From Arcuatula senhousia (taxonomy: Eukaryota; Mollusca; Bivalvia; Mytilida; Mytilidae), in NCBI GenBank assembly GCA_963971305.1, contig OZ020313.1, forward strand, positions 23,261,260-23,325,259: a stretch of 64,000 nucleotides of DNA, read 5' to 3'. Below the pieces are notes generated by a model, which saw only the letters and a program-made list of their open reading frames with translations, was not told the DNA's origin and made no database searches. The translations under genes were made by a program, and so were the position numbers. Of the stretch, positions 50,339 to 61,682 are shown in pieces (position 1 is the stretch's first letter; every line of letters starts with the position of its first letter).

Positions 50339-53300
50339 TAAAATGGCTCGGTCCTGAATCCACAAAATCAGCAATCAGCATTCGTGCTTCTAATTTCACA
50401 GACCCAGCTCGAGCTCGTGATAGAATATGGGAACGATTATATGACAGGTATGCAAGACCAGAAATGGTGGAGTCATCAGTGAAGCTCAAGCTCATGAACT
50501 TTTCGAAAATCTCAAATAAAGAACATAAACGCTTGTATGACCTTGTGGACATAGTTTCTGAGATTGAAAGTATCAAGGAGGCCGATGAATACAGAGCCCT
50601 GTTTTCATATTTCGATTCGTCTGCAGGCGTGAATCCAATTGTCTCTAAACTCCCTTATCAATTACAGGAAAAGTGGACATTGGAAGCTAACAGATATAAA
50701 GAAAGCCACAATGCCTCATATCCGCCATTTACTTTATTTGTTTCATTCCTACGAAAGATGGCCAGAATGAGAAATGATCCGTCATTTATATACGAAGAAA
50801 ATAAGTCACCTTACGTACCCAAGACAAAACACACCGCTTCGATTTCAGTTTGCAAGACTGACTTACCTACGCAGCATCCTTCACCGACTCAATCTGATTC
50901 TAGAATCGTAGTCTGTCCATTACATGAGACTAACCATACACTCAACAAGTGCTTTCAGTTTCGTGAGAAACCCTTGCAAGAGAGACACGAATTTATAAAA
51001 AGCAAAGGAATATGCTTTAGATGTTGCGGACAGAAGAAACATTTGGCCAAAGATTGCAAGTCACAAGTTACATGCGGAATATGCAAGTCTAACAAACATC
51101 CAACTGCCTTACATGTTTCCAAGGACAAACCGCAGGAAACTCATGATCAGAAACAGACTGATAAACAGAATAATGTGACAAGTAGCTGCACAAAAGTTTG
51201 TCGAAACCCAACGGGAACTAGTAAGTCGTGTGCAAAGACAGTTTTAGTCCGTATGTACCAAAACGACAACCCTGAAAACAGTCTTTTAACCTATGCTATA
51301 ATTGATGAGCAAAGTAATAAGTCTTTGGCAAGATCTTCACTTTTCGACCACTTCAACATCCAAGGAGGCAACTTACCTTATTCCTTATCGTCATGTTCAG
51401 GAACGTCGACCGAATATGGAAGAAGAGCAAATAATTTGACAGTAGAATCATTTGACTCGAGTTGTAAGTTGAACTTACCTGTATTGATAGAATGTGATCA
51501 TGTTCCAAATCTACGTGAAGAAATTCCATCGCCAGAAGTAGCTCGTGGATATACTCACCTAAAGGATATTGCTGAAAACATTCCAATCATTGACGACACA
51601 GCGGAAATTCTTCTTCTTATAGGCAGAGACTTATTACAAGCCCACCATGTTCTAGATCAAAAGATAGGTCCTGCACATTTACCTTATGCTCAAAAGTTAC
51701 ATTTAGGATGGGTAATAGTTGGTGAATCATGCCTTTCGGCAACGCATCAACATGATGATGTATCTGTAATGAAGACATTTACACTGAAAGATGGACGTGC
51801 TAGTACATTTCTCGAACCATGTGAAAATGAGTTTCATACGCAAGACATTTTTTCTAAGTCGCCCGATGATGACAAACCAGGTCTTTCCATCGAAGACAAG
51901 AGGTTTCTTTCTCAAATGGAAAAGGAGATTTACATGGACGAAGACGGATTGTGGACAGCTCCCCTACCTTTTCGAAAGGATCGACAAATGCTTCCCAACA
52001 ATAGATCCCAAGCGTTAAAACGAGCCTTAATTCTAGATTCAAGTTTGGAGAAAAATCACATCAAACAAGGTCATGTGTATGAATTTATGGACAAGATAAT
52101 TAAGAACGGTCATGCTGAAGAGGCACCTCCCCTTGCAGTAGGTAGTGAATGTTGGTACTTACCACTATTCGCTGTATATCACCACAAGAAGCCCGGAAGC
52201 GTACGTTGCGTTTTCGACTCATCAGCCAAGTTTGGAGGTGTGAGTCTCAATAGTGTTCTACTTACCGGTCCAGATCTGGTAAATAGTCTTCTTGGCATTC
52301 TTTTCCGATTTCGACAGTTTCCGATTGCAGTTACTGCTGACATTGAACAGATGTTTTACCGCTTTTCTGTTCCTCCAGACCAACGAAACTTTCTTAGGTT
52401 CTTTTGGCATAAAGACAATAAGCCCCAAAATGAATTGATCGAATATCGAATGACAAGACATGTGTTTGGAAATAGTCCATCGCCGGCTATAGCGACAGTT
52501 GGTTTGCGAAGAAGTGTTGCAAACGCAGATGATGATATCCGAGACTTTGTAGAAAGAAACTTCTATGTAGATGATGGGTTAGCATCCTTTGAAACACACG
52601 AGGAAGCTGCTAGCTTACTGTTGCGTACTCAGAAAACCTTACAAGATGAAGGGAACATAAGGCTCCATAAGATAGCTTCAAATAACACTCAAGTTCTGGA
52701 ATCATTTCCGGAAAGTGACCTTGCAAAAGATTTTAAAGGTATAGACTTAGATTTGAAACAAGCACCTTTGCAAAGAAGCCTAGGAGTAATTTGGGATATG
52801 TCAACAGATGTATTTACGTTCCAAGTATGTCATACGCCAAAGCCATTTACAAAACGTGGACTTTTGTCGACAATCAATAGTTTGTACGATCCCATAGGCA
52901 TCGTAGCACCAGTAACGGTATGTGGTAAAGTTATTCTTCGAGATGTCATGTCGCAGAAAACAGAATGGGACGACCCTTTACCCGAAACATTTCTTTCACG
53001 ATGGAAATCATGGGAAAGTTCACTTGTGGATCTGGAATCCGTATCTGTTCCAAGATGTTATTCGGATATTCCATCAATCGACACAGTCAAAAGAGAACTA
53101 CATGTGTTTTCGGACGCTTCTCAAATGGCTATTGGAGCCGTAGCTTACCTCAAGACGTATGACATCAATGGATCACACAGACTAAGTTTCGTTCATGGGA
53201 AAGCTAAAGTTGCGCCCGTCCATGGGCATACAATACCCAGGTTAGAACTTTGCGCAGCTGTGTTAGCTGTCAACCTTAAGAACTCTATTCTCAGTCACCT

Positions 53301-55206
53301 CACTTTGAAAATTGATTCTGTAACTATGTATACAGACAGTAGGATAGTACTCGGGTACATTTCTAATGAACAAAGGAGGTTCTACGTTTATGTAGGAAAT
53401 CGTGTTGATATAATTCGCCATTCCACAACACCAGATCAATGGGCTTATGTCCCATCTGAGAAAAACCCAGCGGATATCGCAACTCGATTTATTCAACCTA
53501 GTGAAATAGAACAAAGTGCATGGCTTAAAGGACCATCATTCTTACTAGAGGAAAACATAGTTCCTACACAAGAAAGCTTCACCTTGATTGAACCAGACGA
53601 AGACAAGGAAGTGCGACCTTTTGTGACAACTTGTAAAACATATAATTCACAACCTAACCTTAACTCAAACCAGGCAAGGTACAAGGAAGGTATAGGCTCG
53701 ACTCGTTTTGAGAATTTCTCTACTTGGGAAAGTCTTGTCCACGCTATTGCAAGACTAAAGCATGTGGCTAAATCTTTCAATCATGCTCATGGATGTAAAG
53801 GATGGCATATGTGTCCACTTAAAGCAGATGAGATAAAAGACTCAGAATATCATATCATTAAGGAAGTACAAAGTGAATGTTTCCCTACGGAAATTTCTGC
53901 TCTTATGGAGGGGAGAGGCATCTCAAATAAAAGTTCCATTGCATCATTGTATCCATTTCTTGATCCAAATGGAGTTCTTCGAGTTGGAGGACGTCTGAAC
54001 AAAAGTAAGAAAGACGATTCCGCTTTCATAAAAAATCCTATTCTTATTCCGAAGAAACATCACCTTGGTCTGCTATTAGTTCGACACTTTCACGAAACAG
54101 TGTATCATCAAGGTCGCCTCATCACGGAAGGAAAGATTCGCTCATCAGGATTTTGGATCGTTGGCGGGAAACGCTTGATATCTACAATCATTCATAACTG
54201 TGTGATATGTAAGAAGTTACGCGGAAAATTTGGTGTGCAAGTTATGTCTGACTTACCTGAGGATAGGTTGAACCCATCACCACCCTTTACCTTTGTTGGG
54301 GTGGATACATTCGGCCCATGGGACGTTATCGCTCGACGTACCCGTGGCGGTCAGGCAAACCAGAAAAGATGGGCAATTTTATTTACATGCCTTGTGAGTA
54401 GAGCCATTCATATTGAGGTTGTGGAAGAAATGAGCAGTGCCTCATTCATTAACGCGATGAGACGCTTTATATCAATACGTGGCCCAGTGCGACAATTTAG
54501 ATCGGACAGAGGAACAAATTTTGTGGGGGCCTCAGCAGAGCTAGGTATGAATACAGTTTACATTGAGGATGAACCTATTCAACGGTTTCTGAATTCGAAT
54601 CAAATTACATGGATCTTTAACCCTCCCCATGCATCCCACTTCGGGGGTGTGTGGGAGAGGATGATTGGTATCTCACGAAGAATATTGGATGGTATATTAC
54701 TTCGAACCAATTCGAAAACCTTGTCGCATGAAGTATTGGTGACATTTATGGCTGAGGTGTGTTCTATTGTCAATAGCCGTCCAATCTGTACTGTATCGAC
54801 AGATCCTAATGACTCTTCTGTTCTGACACCAAACATACTATTGACCCAGAAAAGTGGATACATGCCTGAAAACCTGCCCGAGTTTGGTACAAAGGATGTT
54901 TATCGCTCTCAGTGGAGACATGTTCAAATATTGTCTCAGGAATTCTGGAAAAAATGGCGTCAACAGTATTTGTCAGCCTTACAAAGCCGACCTAAATGGA
55001 CAAATTTGCACGACAACATGAAAGAAGGAGATATTGTGCTTTTAAAAGATAGCGAAGTGAAACGATCATGTTGGCCAATGGCTGTTGTTGAAAGGACATT
55101 TCCAAGCGATGACAAATGTGTGAGGAAGGTTCAAATTCGTGTAGGAAAGGACAGAAAGCAATTTGTGCGACCAATTTGTGAACTGGTACCTCTTTTGGCA
55201 GTATAG
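50332..55206 (+). CDS. pol: BEL/Pao element 2 gag C-terminus, protease and pol
   Basis: 1624 codons without a stop. It starts within the DUF1759 domain (LIKWLGPESTK), so the ATG used here is only the first in the frame. Then come the CCHC knuckle CFRCCGQKKHLAKDC near 227, a DUF1758-type protease region (IDEQSN), reverse transcriptase with catalytic YVDDG at 745-749, RNase H (FSDAS, LELC, YTDSR), the integrase zinc-binding region, and an integrase core with Asp near 1325 and 1392 and Glu near 1442, followed by a DUF5641-type tail. Unlike element 1 there is no stop between protease and reverse transcriptase. Confidence 0.92.
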   Translation: MLIKWLGPESTKSAISIRASNFTDPARARDRIWERLYDRYARPEMVESSVKLKLMNFSKISNKEHKRLYDLVDIVSEIESIKEADEYRALFSYFDSSAGVNPIVSKLPYQLQEKWTLEANRYKESHNASYPPFTLFVSFLRKMARMRNDPSFIYEENKSPYVPKTKHTASISVCKTDLPTQHPSPTQSDSRIVVCPLHETNHTLNKCFQFREKPLQERHEFIKSKGICFRCCGQKKHLAKDCKSQVTCGICKSNKHPTALHVSKDKPQETHDQKQTDKQNNVTSSCTKVCRNPTGTSKSCAKTVLVRMYQNDNPENSLLTYAIIDEQSNKSLARSSLFDHFNIQGGNLPYSLSSCSGTSTEYGRRANNLTVESFDSSCKLNLPVLIECDHVPNLREEIPSPEVARGYTHLKDIAENIPIIDDTAEILLLIGRDLLQAHHVLDQKIGPAHLPYAQKLHLGWVIVGESCLSATHQHDDVSVMKTFTLKDGRASTFLEPCENEFHTQDIFSKSPDDDKPGLSIEDKRFLSQMEKEIYMDEDGLWTAPLPFRKDRQMLPNNRSQALKRALILDSSLEKNHIKQGHVYEFMDKIIKNGHAEEAPPLAVGSECWYLPLFAVYHHKKPGSVRCVFDSSAKFGGVSLNSVLLTGPDLVNSLLGILFRFRQFPIAVTADIEQMFYRFSVPPDQRNFLRFFWHKDNKPQNELIEYRMTRHVFGNSPSPAIATVGLRRSVANADDDIRDFVERNFYVDDGLASFETHEEAASLLLRTQKTLQDEGNIRLHKIASNNTQVLESFPESDLAKDFKGIDLDLKQAPLQRSLGVIWDMSTDVFTFQVCHTPKPFTKRGLLSTINSLYDPIGIVAPVTVCGKVILRDVMSQKTEWDDPLPETFLSRWKSWESSLVDLESVSVPRCYSDIPSIDTVKRELHVFSDASQMAIGAVAYLKTYDINGSHRLSFVHGKAKVAPVHGHTIPRLELCAAVLAVNLKNSILSHLTLKIDSVTMYTDSRIVLGYISNEQRRFYVYVGNRVDIIRHSTTPDQWAYVPSEKNPADIATRFIQPSEIEQSAWLKGPSFLLEENIVPTQESFTLIEPDEDKEVRPFVTTCKTYNSQPNLNSNQARYKEGIGSTRFENFSTWESLVHAIARLKHVAKSFNHAHGCKGWHMCPLKADEIKDSEYHIIKEVQSECFPTEISALMEGRGISNKSSIASLYPFLDPNGVLRVGGRLNKSKKDDSAFIKNPILIPKKHHLGLLLVRHFHETVYHQGRLITEGKIRSSGFWIVGGKRLISTIIHNCVICKKLRGKFGVQVMSDLPEDRLNPSPPFTFVGVDTFGPWDVIARRTRGGQANQKRWAILFTCLVSRAIHIEVVEEMSSASFINAMRRFISIRGPVRQFRSDRGTNFVGASAELGMNTVYIEDEPIQRFLNSNQITWIFNPPHASHFGGVWERMIGISRRILDGILLRTNSKTLSHEVLVTFMAEVCSIVNSRPICTVSTDPNDSSVLTPNILLTQKSGYMPENLPEFGTKDVYRSQWRHVQILSQEFWKKWRQQYLSALQSRPKWTNLHDNMKEGDIVLLKDSEVKRSCWPMAVVERTFPSDDKCVRKVQIRVGKDRKQFVRPICELVPLLAV

Positions 55207-55344
55207 ACCATTTTGTGTACAATGTATATCCAAACATGATTTGTTCACATGCTGTATTGATAATTTTTGGTTAAATGTTTATCCAATTGTTACCTTGAGA
55301 TTTAGGTTCTTTAATATGTATGTATTTGTAGTGATATCAGTTAG

Positions 55345-55359
55345 ATATCAGAAGGGGAG
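55345..55359 (+). promoter_or_regulatory. Polypurine tract before 3' LTR, element 2
   Basis: AGAAGGGGAG directly precedes the 3' LTR, similar in position and content to that of element 1. Confidence 0.6.
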
Positions 55360-56138
55360 TGTACTGCCCCGGAAATATTTTCCGTGTTGTTCCGTTTCGT
55401 AAAATATCACAACTACCGCCAGAAAAAATTGTCAAATATTATTTCAAACAAATAGGTGTTGACCCTGCACGGAGTAAGTTTTATAGCCCTAAATAGTTTC
55501 TTTTGATAGATATAACTTTATTTTTATGAATCCTATCGTTCAATTGATGGAACTCAGTGCTATTTTGTGTATTTTTGATCGAAAGGACAACGTCCTAGAT
55601 ATTAACCCGATCGGTAATTTATTTTCTGTGTGTATTTTGATTCTATTTCGATATCCTTCATGAAACTTTATACTTTTGGAATAATTATGTTGAGAACAAC
55701 AACTTTATGATTACATGCAGGTGTCTGTTCATAGATTTTTTACCTTTTTATGTGAATTTCAGACATTGTTTATCTCACAATAAAAAATTGCATTACACCA
55801 TGTAAAACCATGAAAACAGTGTTAAATGTTTTATGTCAGATTTTTTAAAGTTAACTTTGTAGTCAATAAGAACATACATGTTTAAACTACACATTCTTGA
55901 CCATTTTAAGGTACTTTTTATAGTGTAAACAAAGATATGCATACATGTACATGTACACCTTTTCTACATCTCATAATTTTGAATTCTATTGCATTGTATT
56001 GATTTTCTTTATTGATTTTATACAATGTCACTTGTATTTGCTTATATACTTTGTATTTCATGTTTGTAAAATTGTGTTTTTTGTGTATTGTAGTTTTCTA
56101 CCCTCTCCGGGGGTTTGGATCGCAATAAAAGTTGCACA
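55360..56138 (+). repeat. 3' LTR of BEL/Pao element 2 (longer form)
   Basis: 779 bp with AATAAA at 56124-56129. It contains an 86-bp block (starting ATGGAACTCAGTGC) missing in the 5' LTR. Confidence 0.93.
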
Positions 56139-56143
56139 ACAAC

Positions 56144-56728
56144 TCATGAAAATGATATACTGAGGGATTTTATAGCCAGACAAAAGTGATCCATATATTG
56201 TTAATCTAGAACAATTCCAATGTTAATCCATACATGGTAAGCAATAGTACACGGGAACTGAATTATAGCGAACACAGCCCGTAGGATGCATGATGTGACC
56301 GCGATAGCTCAGAACTGTACTGCATGCTCCCGCGAAAAAAAAATGTCTCCTGATGAAAACAAAATCATTGTCCGGAAGTGCAATTTAAGTTCAAAGTATC
56401 GGTGTGAATTTTAGTGATACCGCTTCTAAAAATATATTAAGTGTTTTAAATCATAGAAAAAAAATTAAAATATACTGAAGAAAAAAAGATATTATAGACA
56501 TTCATAGTATATTATCAAATTCGAATAATCTTGCATTCTGCAGTTTCTGTGGAATCCAATGGAGCATGAACATAAACACGTTAGAGATAGCTATAAATAG
56601 ACCATGAAGAAAAAAAGATACATACATTAATCATTTATTTACCATTACATTCAAAATAATTTTCCTTTTATTAAATAATTTAAACTACCAAATTAGTGGT
56701 AAAACTTAATACACAAAACAAGTAGCAT
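56144..56728. other. Spacer, nothing recognised
   Basis: AT-rich sequence between BEL/Pao element 2 and the next TIR element. Confidence 0.4.
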
Positions 56729-57217
56729 GAATACACGCCAGACAGTCGGTTAATCGAGGAAAAAGTCGGTTGATTTACCTGTATATGCAGTTAAATGGGA
56801 AATGAGTCTGTTGATGGAGTCGATTCGAGTCTGTTGATATGGAAGTATCGAGAAAAACATCGTAACGTTAGTAAATAACACATATCTTCACTAATATGGT
56901 AAATAAATTAGCAAAACCATTTATGTCTAACAAAATGAAAAAGAATACTTTGATTAAATATGTTAAAAGTTAATATTAACACCAATTTAATAAGCTATAA
57001 AATGAAAAGGCGTTTTACTCAGTATATATTTCATTAACATTTTAGCATTCAAAAATGCAAACAAAACAATGCAAAATCCTAATAAATATAAAAAAAAACG
57101 TTTTTCTTGTTGCACCAGCAGATGCATTACATCGGATGTGTTCTATTTTATTTATATGCAAAACCATTGTGCTCAATTTGAAGTTTATGTGCAATAAATC
57201 ATGTTTTAGTTAAAACA

Positions 57218-57274
57218 CAGTCTGTTGATGAGTCGGTTAATGAAAACTCAATCTGTTGATCGGTCTGTTGAGTG
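57218..57274 (+). repeat. Inner repeat tier, left (second element)
   Basis: CAGTCTGTTGATGAGTCGG and CAATCTGTTGATCGGTCTG, two units in tandem with the same words as the TIR. Confidence 0.75.
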
Positions 57275-57976
57275 TAAATATATTAATCAATTAGTCAGCA
57301 TTCGCTATATATGGTGTGGTCAAAAACATTATAAAGGAGAATATTCATCAAAAGAATATATGCATACAACTTATTTTTAATAAATTTCGATAATTCGTAA
57401 TTTTTTACATAATTTTATGTTTGTTATCTTTTCTTAAGGTGGTCTTATGAAAGACATGATCGGCTCATAGTGTTATTTCATTCTCTAGCTCAGATAAGTG
57501 CATTGTTTGTCATAGGGTCATTTCGTATTCCTATACTGGATTTTACACGCTGAATTGTAACTAGCATTGAGACTTGTACTTTGCAACAGGGATGAACAAC
57601 TTACTCTTCCCGGTCAGCTCTCGTTTTGACGTGAATTCAAGTTGTCAGTTGCTGTTCAGTTTTTCGTGAGTTTTGTATTTCCGGTTTGTTCGTCCTATTG
57701 TGTGTGTTTGTTGGTTATGCATTTTTTTTTAGAATTTTGACTTTTACAGTACTTGAATCTTGGAAGGTCCAATTCCAAAAAACAATCATTAATTACAAAA
57801 CTTCAATTTATCCGCATGAACTAATCTTTACGTCATCTCCCACAGCTTTCAAATTGCAAGATTTCAAGCTAAATTTGTTGGAACATAATTAACACACACT
57901 TAGTCACACCACAAAAATCATCGCCTAGTGTTTAAAACAAAAATTATAACAAAGTACTAAACATTAAATTTTGCTA

Positions 57977-58018
57977 CGCCTGACGCGCGTTTTGTCTATT
58001 CAAGACTCATCAGAGGCG
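57977..58018 (-). ncRNA. Hammerhead ribozyme relic (minus strand), one core change
   Basis: On the minus strand: helix I CGCCT/AGGCG, intact CTGATGAG box, helix II GTC/GAC with loop TTGAATA, then AAAA in place of GAAA, and helix III ACGCGCGT with the cleavage-site C. The only core deviation is G12 to A, which should inactivate it. It is the mirror-orientation relative of the relic at 11924, which is broken at a different core position. Confidence 0.75.
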
Positions 58019-58329
58019 CTCTAAAAAAACTGTTACAAAGCCAAACACTATACAAATATGAAGAGCATAGAATAATAAATCCAAAAAACTTCCAAAGTAG
58101 AACACCAATTAGGCCTAATATCAACATATGACAATTTCAAGGCTTTGATGCGTTCGCCCACAAAAAGTGATCGACAAATTTCATTCATTGCAGAATGAAG
58201 AGAAAAAACAAAAACTACAACAACAGAAAGTATCAGTGGAAGAAAATACGAACTAACAATACTATAGATGCAAAACCGGTCAACACAAAACCAATTTCGC
58301 ACGAACAAACAAGAAACACACAAACATCA

Positions 58330-58970
58330 ACTGGCAATGGTGTCGTGGTCATTTGATATGGTGTCAGAGTCGTATGGTCACTGTCATGGTCACATGACAT
58401 GGTGTCAGTTGCGTACTACATAACCCCAAGTATGTGAATACAGATAACATATACCTACATGTTTTTCACTTATTTCATTTTCAATCATTTTTGGTCCCAT
58501 CAATTATCTAAGAGTTATCTTGATTTGCGCAACCAGGAAACATAAGACATGGTGTCAGTTGCATACACCATAACCCGAGAGTGTCAATATAGCAGATTGC
58601 AGATGCATAGCTATTAAACTTTTCACTTGATACATTTTCCAAACGAACGTCTTACAAAGAGTTTTATGGGTCCAAAAAGTCTGCAGATCCACTGTACTAC
58701 GAAAATGGGGTCAGTTTCAAATAGAATTAGTTGCGTAGACAACATCCCTAAATGTCTATAAATATTAAATGCCTGTCTATACTTTTCACTTAATTTAGTT
58801 TCTCAAAAGCCTGGCACAGAGGTATTTTAGCCCGAAGTTGACAGAGTCGTTGAACCAAGAAAATGGCAAACGGCATGGAGTTAGTTGCGTAGACCATAAC
58901 CCCTACTGTCTGTATACTTTACAAAATATCAGATACCAAGCTATAATACTTGTCTAGTAATTAATTTTCC
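58330..58970 (+). repeat. Degenerate tandem array, about four units of 150-175 bp
   Basis: AGTTGCGTA(G/C)-ACA(T/A)AACCC and TTTTCACTTA(A/T)TT recur at about 58405, 58557, 58725 and 58890. The units are old and diverged compared with the array at 17797. Confidence 0.65.
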
Positions 58971-59740
58971 GCAAAAGCCTCACAATAAATTTACACCGCC
59001 GCCGACGACAGAAAGAAGTTGTCTTGCCTTTAGCGACAAAAGTCGCAGGCGAAACAAAAAAATTAGCTTCCCCAAATCGTTTTAAAGATAATAGGAGTTA
59101 TAAATTTTGCAGGAAAAGTTTTTTTTCTGATTTATTAATAGATTAGCATTACACTTTATTTAAGAGTAAAAACCTGTGGAAAAGCAAGATAGGTAAAATG
59201 TTGTAAATTAGCTCGTTATGACCAATTCAACTTTATCTAAAATAATAGCGGGTTCATTGGCAAAAATATCACTATTTAAAAGGTACATTCTCCTCAACTA
59301 CCAAAATGGTGGACAGTTTCAAAGAAGATACAACAACAATATGACGAAGACATGATGATTAGATGTTTTGTTAGCAAGTTGCTCAGTACAAATTACCTCC
59401 AAAAAACGGGATAAAAAATTATTGTATGCACGTCAACATGATACATGTATACTACTCACACAAACTAATTCTAAATTATGCTCAAAAGTTACAGATCAGT
59501 TGTTTCCATAAACTTTGTGACGGACTGACATACGGACACAAAGTGAAATCGAGAATGAAACAAATCGCAGACTTTCCTGTCATTTTCAGATGATTCTACT
59601 CATTTCTTCCTTTTTACACCCGATTGAAAATATGATTTGACTTCTTTGCCTTATAAAGACATTAGACGTATCTAAAGTTTGAAGTATCATCTTTTCATCA
59701 CCTTCTTAACGCTCAGTATACTATTATATTACCGTTTTAT

Positions 59741-59800
59741 ACTGGTTAATTGACGCATCAACTGACACAAAAGACATTAACCAACTCATCAACAGACTTT
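59741..59800 (-). repeat. Inner repeat tier, right (second element)
   Basis: CATTAACCAACTCATCAACA and ACTGGTTAATTGACGCATCA mirror the left inner tier. Confidence 0.7.
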
Positions 59801-60279
59801 AACTGTCAAATTTTTAATAAAAGGACGATTAACCATATCTAAAATATTTATATGTTACAATTTTAATAACCAATAATTTAGCTTATAACTAACCGCACAT
59901 TTTGGTACCAAATCTGTGATTTTTTTCTAAGGGACTAATCGATTTTTGGTGAAAACATGTTTTTTAAGCCCTTAATACTGCTGCTACTGTCTCTGTGCCT
60001 ATTCGTTTTGTTACAAACTGTGATGACTTTCTGTCTGTGGAATAATTGGAAATTATGCTGAAATGAATATCATTTTGTCCTACACTTTTTGTTTTTTGAT
60101 TGGATACTTATTTCATGTAAAAAATAGACGTTTTCCAGAGAATTTGTGAATTAAATTTCAATTTTACTCTCAACAGACCTATTACCGACTCCATCAACAG
60201 ACTCATTTCCCATTTAACTGCATATACAGGTAAATCAACAGACTTTTTCCTCGATTAACCGACTGTTTGGCGTGGAATA

Positions 60280-61119
60280 GAAAGTTAAGATTAATCAGTT
60301 TTAAATCATAACAACACTAATTCAGCATCATGAAATTGCATATTCTCTCTATCGGGAGTAATATTTGTTATTATCGCCGGCGTTTTGATTTTGGGCTTCG
60401 TTAACGGTTAATTACATTGCTAATGGTTCTACAATTTCCGAAAAGTGCACGTTGGTGCGCATGTGCGTTACTTGTCGTATGCGATTTTTCCGGTTGTCGT
60501 TATCAATATTATAGCCAATTCGTGACCGAAAATTGAATTTCCAAAAATATTGGAATTGCTCCGTAACCTGTAGTAACACTGCTGCTGTTCCAACTAACAT
60601 TTGTTTTTACAAAATGTTTTACAGCGCAATTTAATCATGATTATGTATCGATTGCATTTTGTGTACTCGCCACAAAACAAAATTAACAACAGGGTTTGTT
60701 ATCCGTTAAGTTTGGCATTTCATAACCAAAGTTTTATTGATTGTGGTAACTGAACTTCATTGGAAAGTCAAATAGTCAAATGAATTTTGAAATACCATGA
60801 TATCATCATTTTAACATAATGTAACTGTGCTTATACTTTTAAAGATGGTCACTCCTCATGTTTCAGAATTTCAGCCCGGTTTCGGAACTCCTCTAGACTT
60901 TACCTCTAAATACTGAAGAAATGTTTTGCACACTGATCCCTACTTTTTAAGACATTTTCTGATTTAATGGATCTTTCATCACAAGTCATAAAATCTTTGG
61001 TATACAAAAGTTCAGGAGTGACCATCCTTAATTATATGAAATGTCATATACAATATAAAAGCAAACCAAACAATATATAACAAACCAAATTATACGTTTC
61101 TTTTTTGTTCAGTATATTG
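60280..61119. other. Spacer, nothing recognised
   Basis: No coding or repeat structure recognised between the TIR element and the Penelope-like relic. Confidence 0.4.
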
Positions 61120-61560
61120 GTGGGGCAAATATTTTTCAGATATATTGATGATATCTTCTCTGTCAACAATGCTTCGTTTGTTAAATAGATGCTTTCGATA
61201 TATCCCCCAGAGTTAATTAGAGATTAAAGAAACCACCGAATCCAATTGCTGCACGTCATTCTTGCATTTTCATCTCGAATTTGATCAGGGTGGTCATCTC
61301 AGTACAAAAAGTAGGATAAAAGAGATGACTTTGATTTTCAAATTATCAATTTTCCTAATCTACAAAGTAACAAACCTACTTTACCTGCTTACGGTGTTTA
61401 TATGTCACACCTTATTCGATATGCCAGAGCTTGTACAAATTTTAAAGATTTTTTTTATACTTCACTGCTGTCTCCGTGACCAAAATCCGTCTTATATGAT
61501 CCCTAAAAAAGCTCTTCCCCCGTAATCAATCAGTGGTGGAAAAATTCAACATTGTGTTAA
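61120..61560 (+). pseudogene. Penelope-like reverse transcriptase relic C
   Basis: Contains FFRYIDDIFSVNNASFVK with the catalytic YIDD, then after frame changes HFHLEFDQGGHLSTK and a region reading YGVY-SHLIRYARAC. This is the second half of the same reverse transcriptase family as relics A and B and the right-edge gene. Several stops and frameshifts are present. A hammerhead-like motif follows 120 bp downstream, as expected for a Penelope-like terminal repeat. Confidence 0.7.
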
Positions 61561-61682
61561 ACGTAATGGTTAGTGGTTGTTTTGAGTAATGATTGGTTGA
61601 GTGTTGTGCTGAGATGATCACCTCAATATCCCTCTTATGTCTATACACCCTTGTTGTTGTGTGTTACTAATGTTACTAATTT

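Larger units (their letters stand above)
48334..56138 (+). mobile_element. BEL/Pao LTR retrotransposon 2, defective in gag
   Basis: LTRs at 48334-49026 (693 bp) and 55360-56138 (779 bp), with target duplication ACAAC at 48329-48333 and 56139-56143. The interior encodes gag, protease, reverse transcriptase, RNase H and integrase in BEL/Pao order, related to but clearly diverged from element 1. A small deletion breaks gag near 50325, and the LTRs differ by an 86-bp block. No envelope gene is present (153 bp between pol and the 3' LTR). Confidence 0.94.
56734..60274. mobile_element. 3.5-kb TIR element with two-tier ends, no transposase
   Basis: CACGCCA(G/A)ACAGTCGGTTAA at 56734 is mirrored at 60274, the TIR running about 88-105 bp with few mismatches, and GAATA is duplicated on both sides (56729-56733, 60275-60279). 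An inner tier of the same words (GTCTGTTGATGAGTCGGTTAA and variants) lies at 57218-57274 and inverted at 59741-59800, that is 484 and 474 bp from the ends. The interior carries a dispersed repeat (57500-57720), an inverted hammerhead relic (57977-58018) and a degenerate tandem array (58330-58970), but no transposase frame. It has the same architecture as the element at 40966-44285. Confidence 0.82.
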
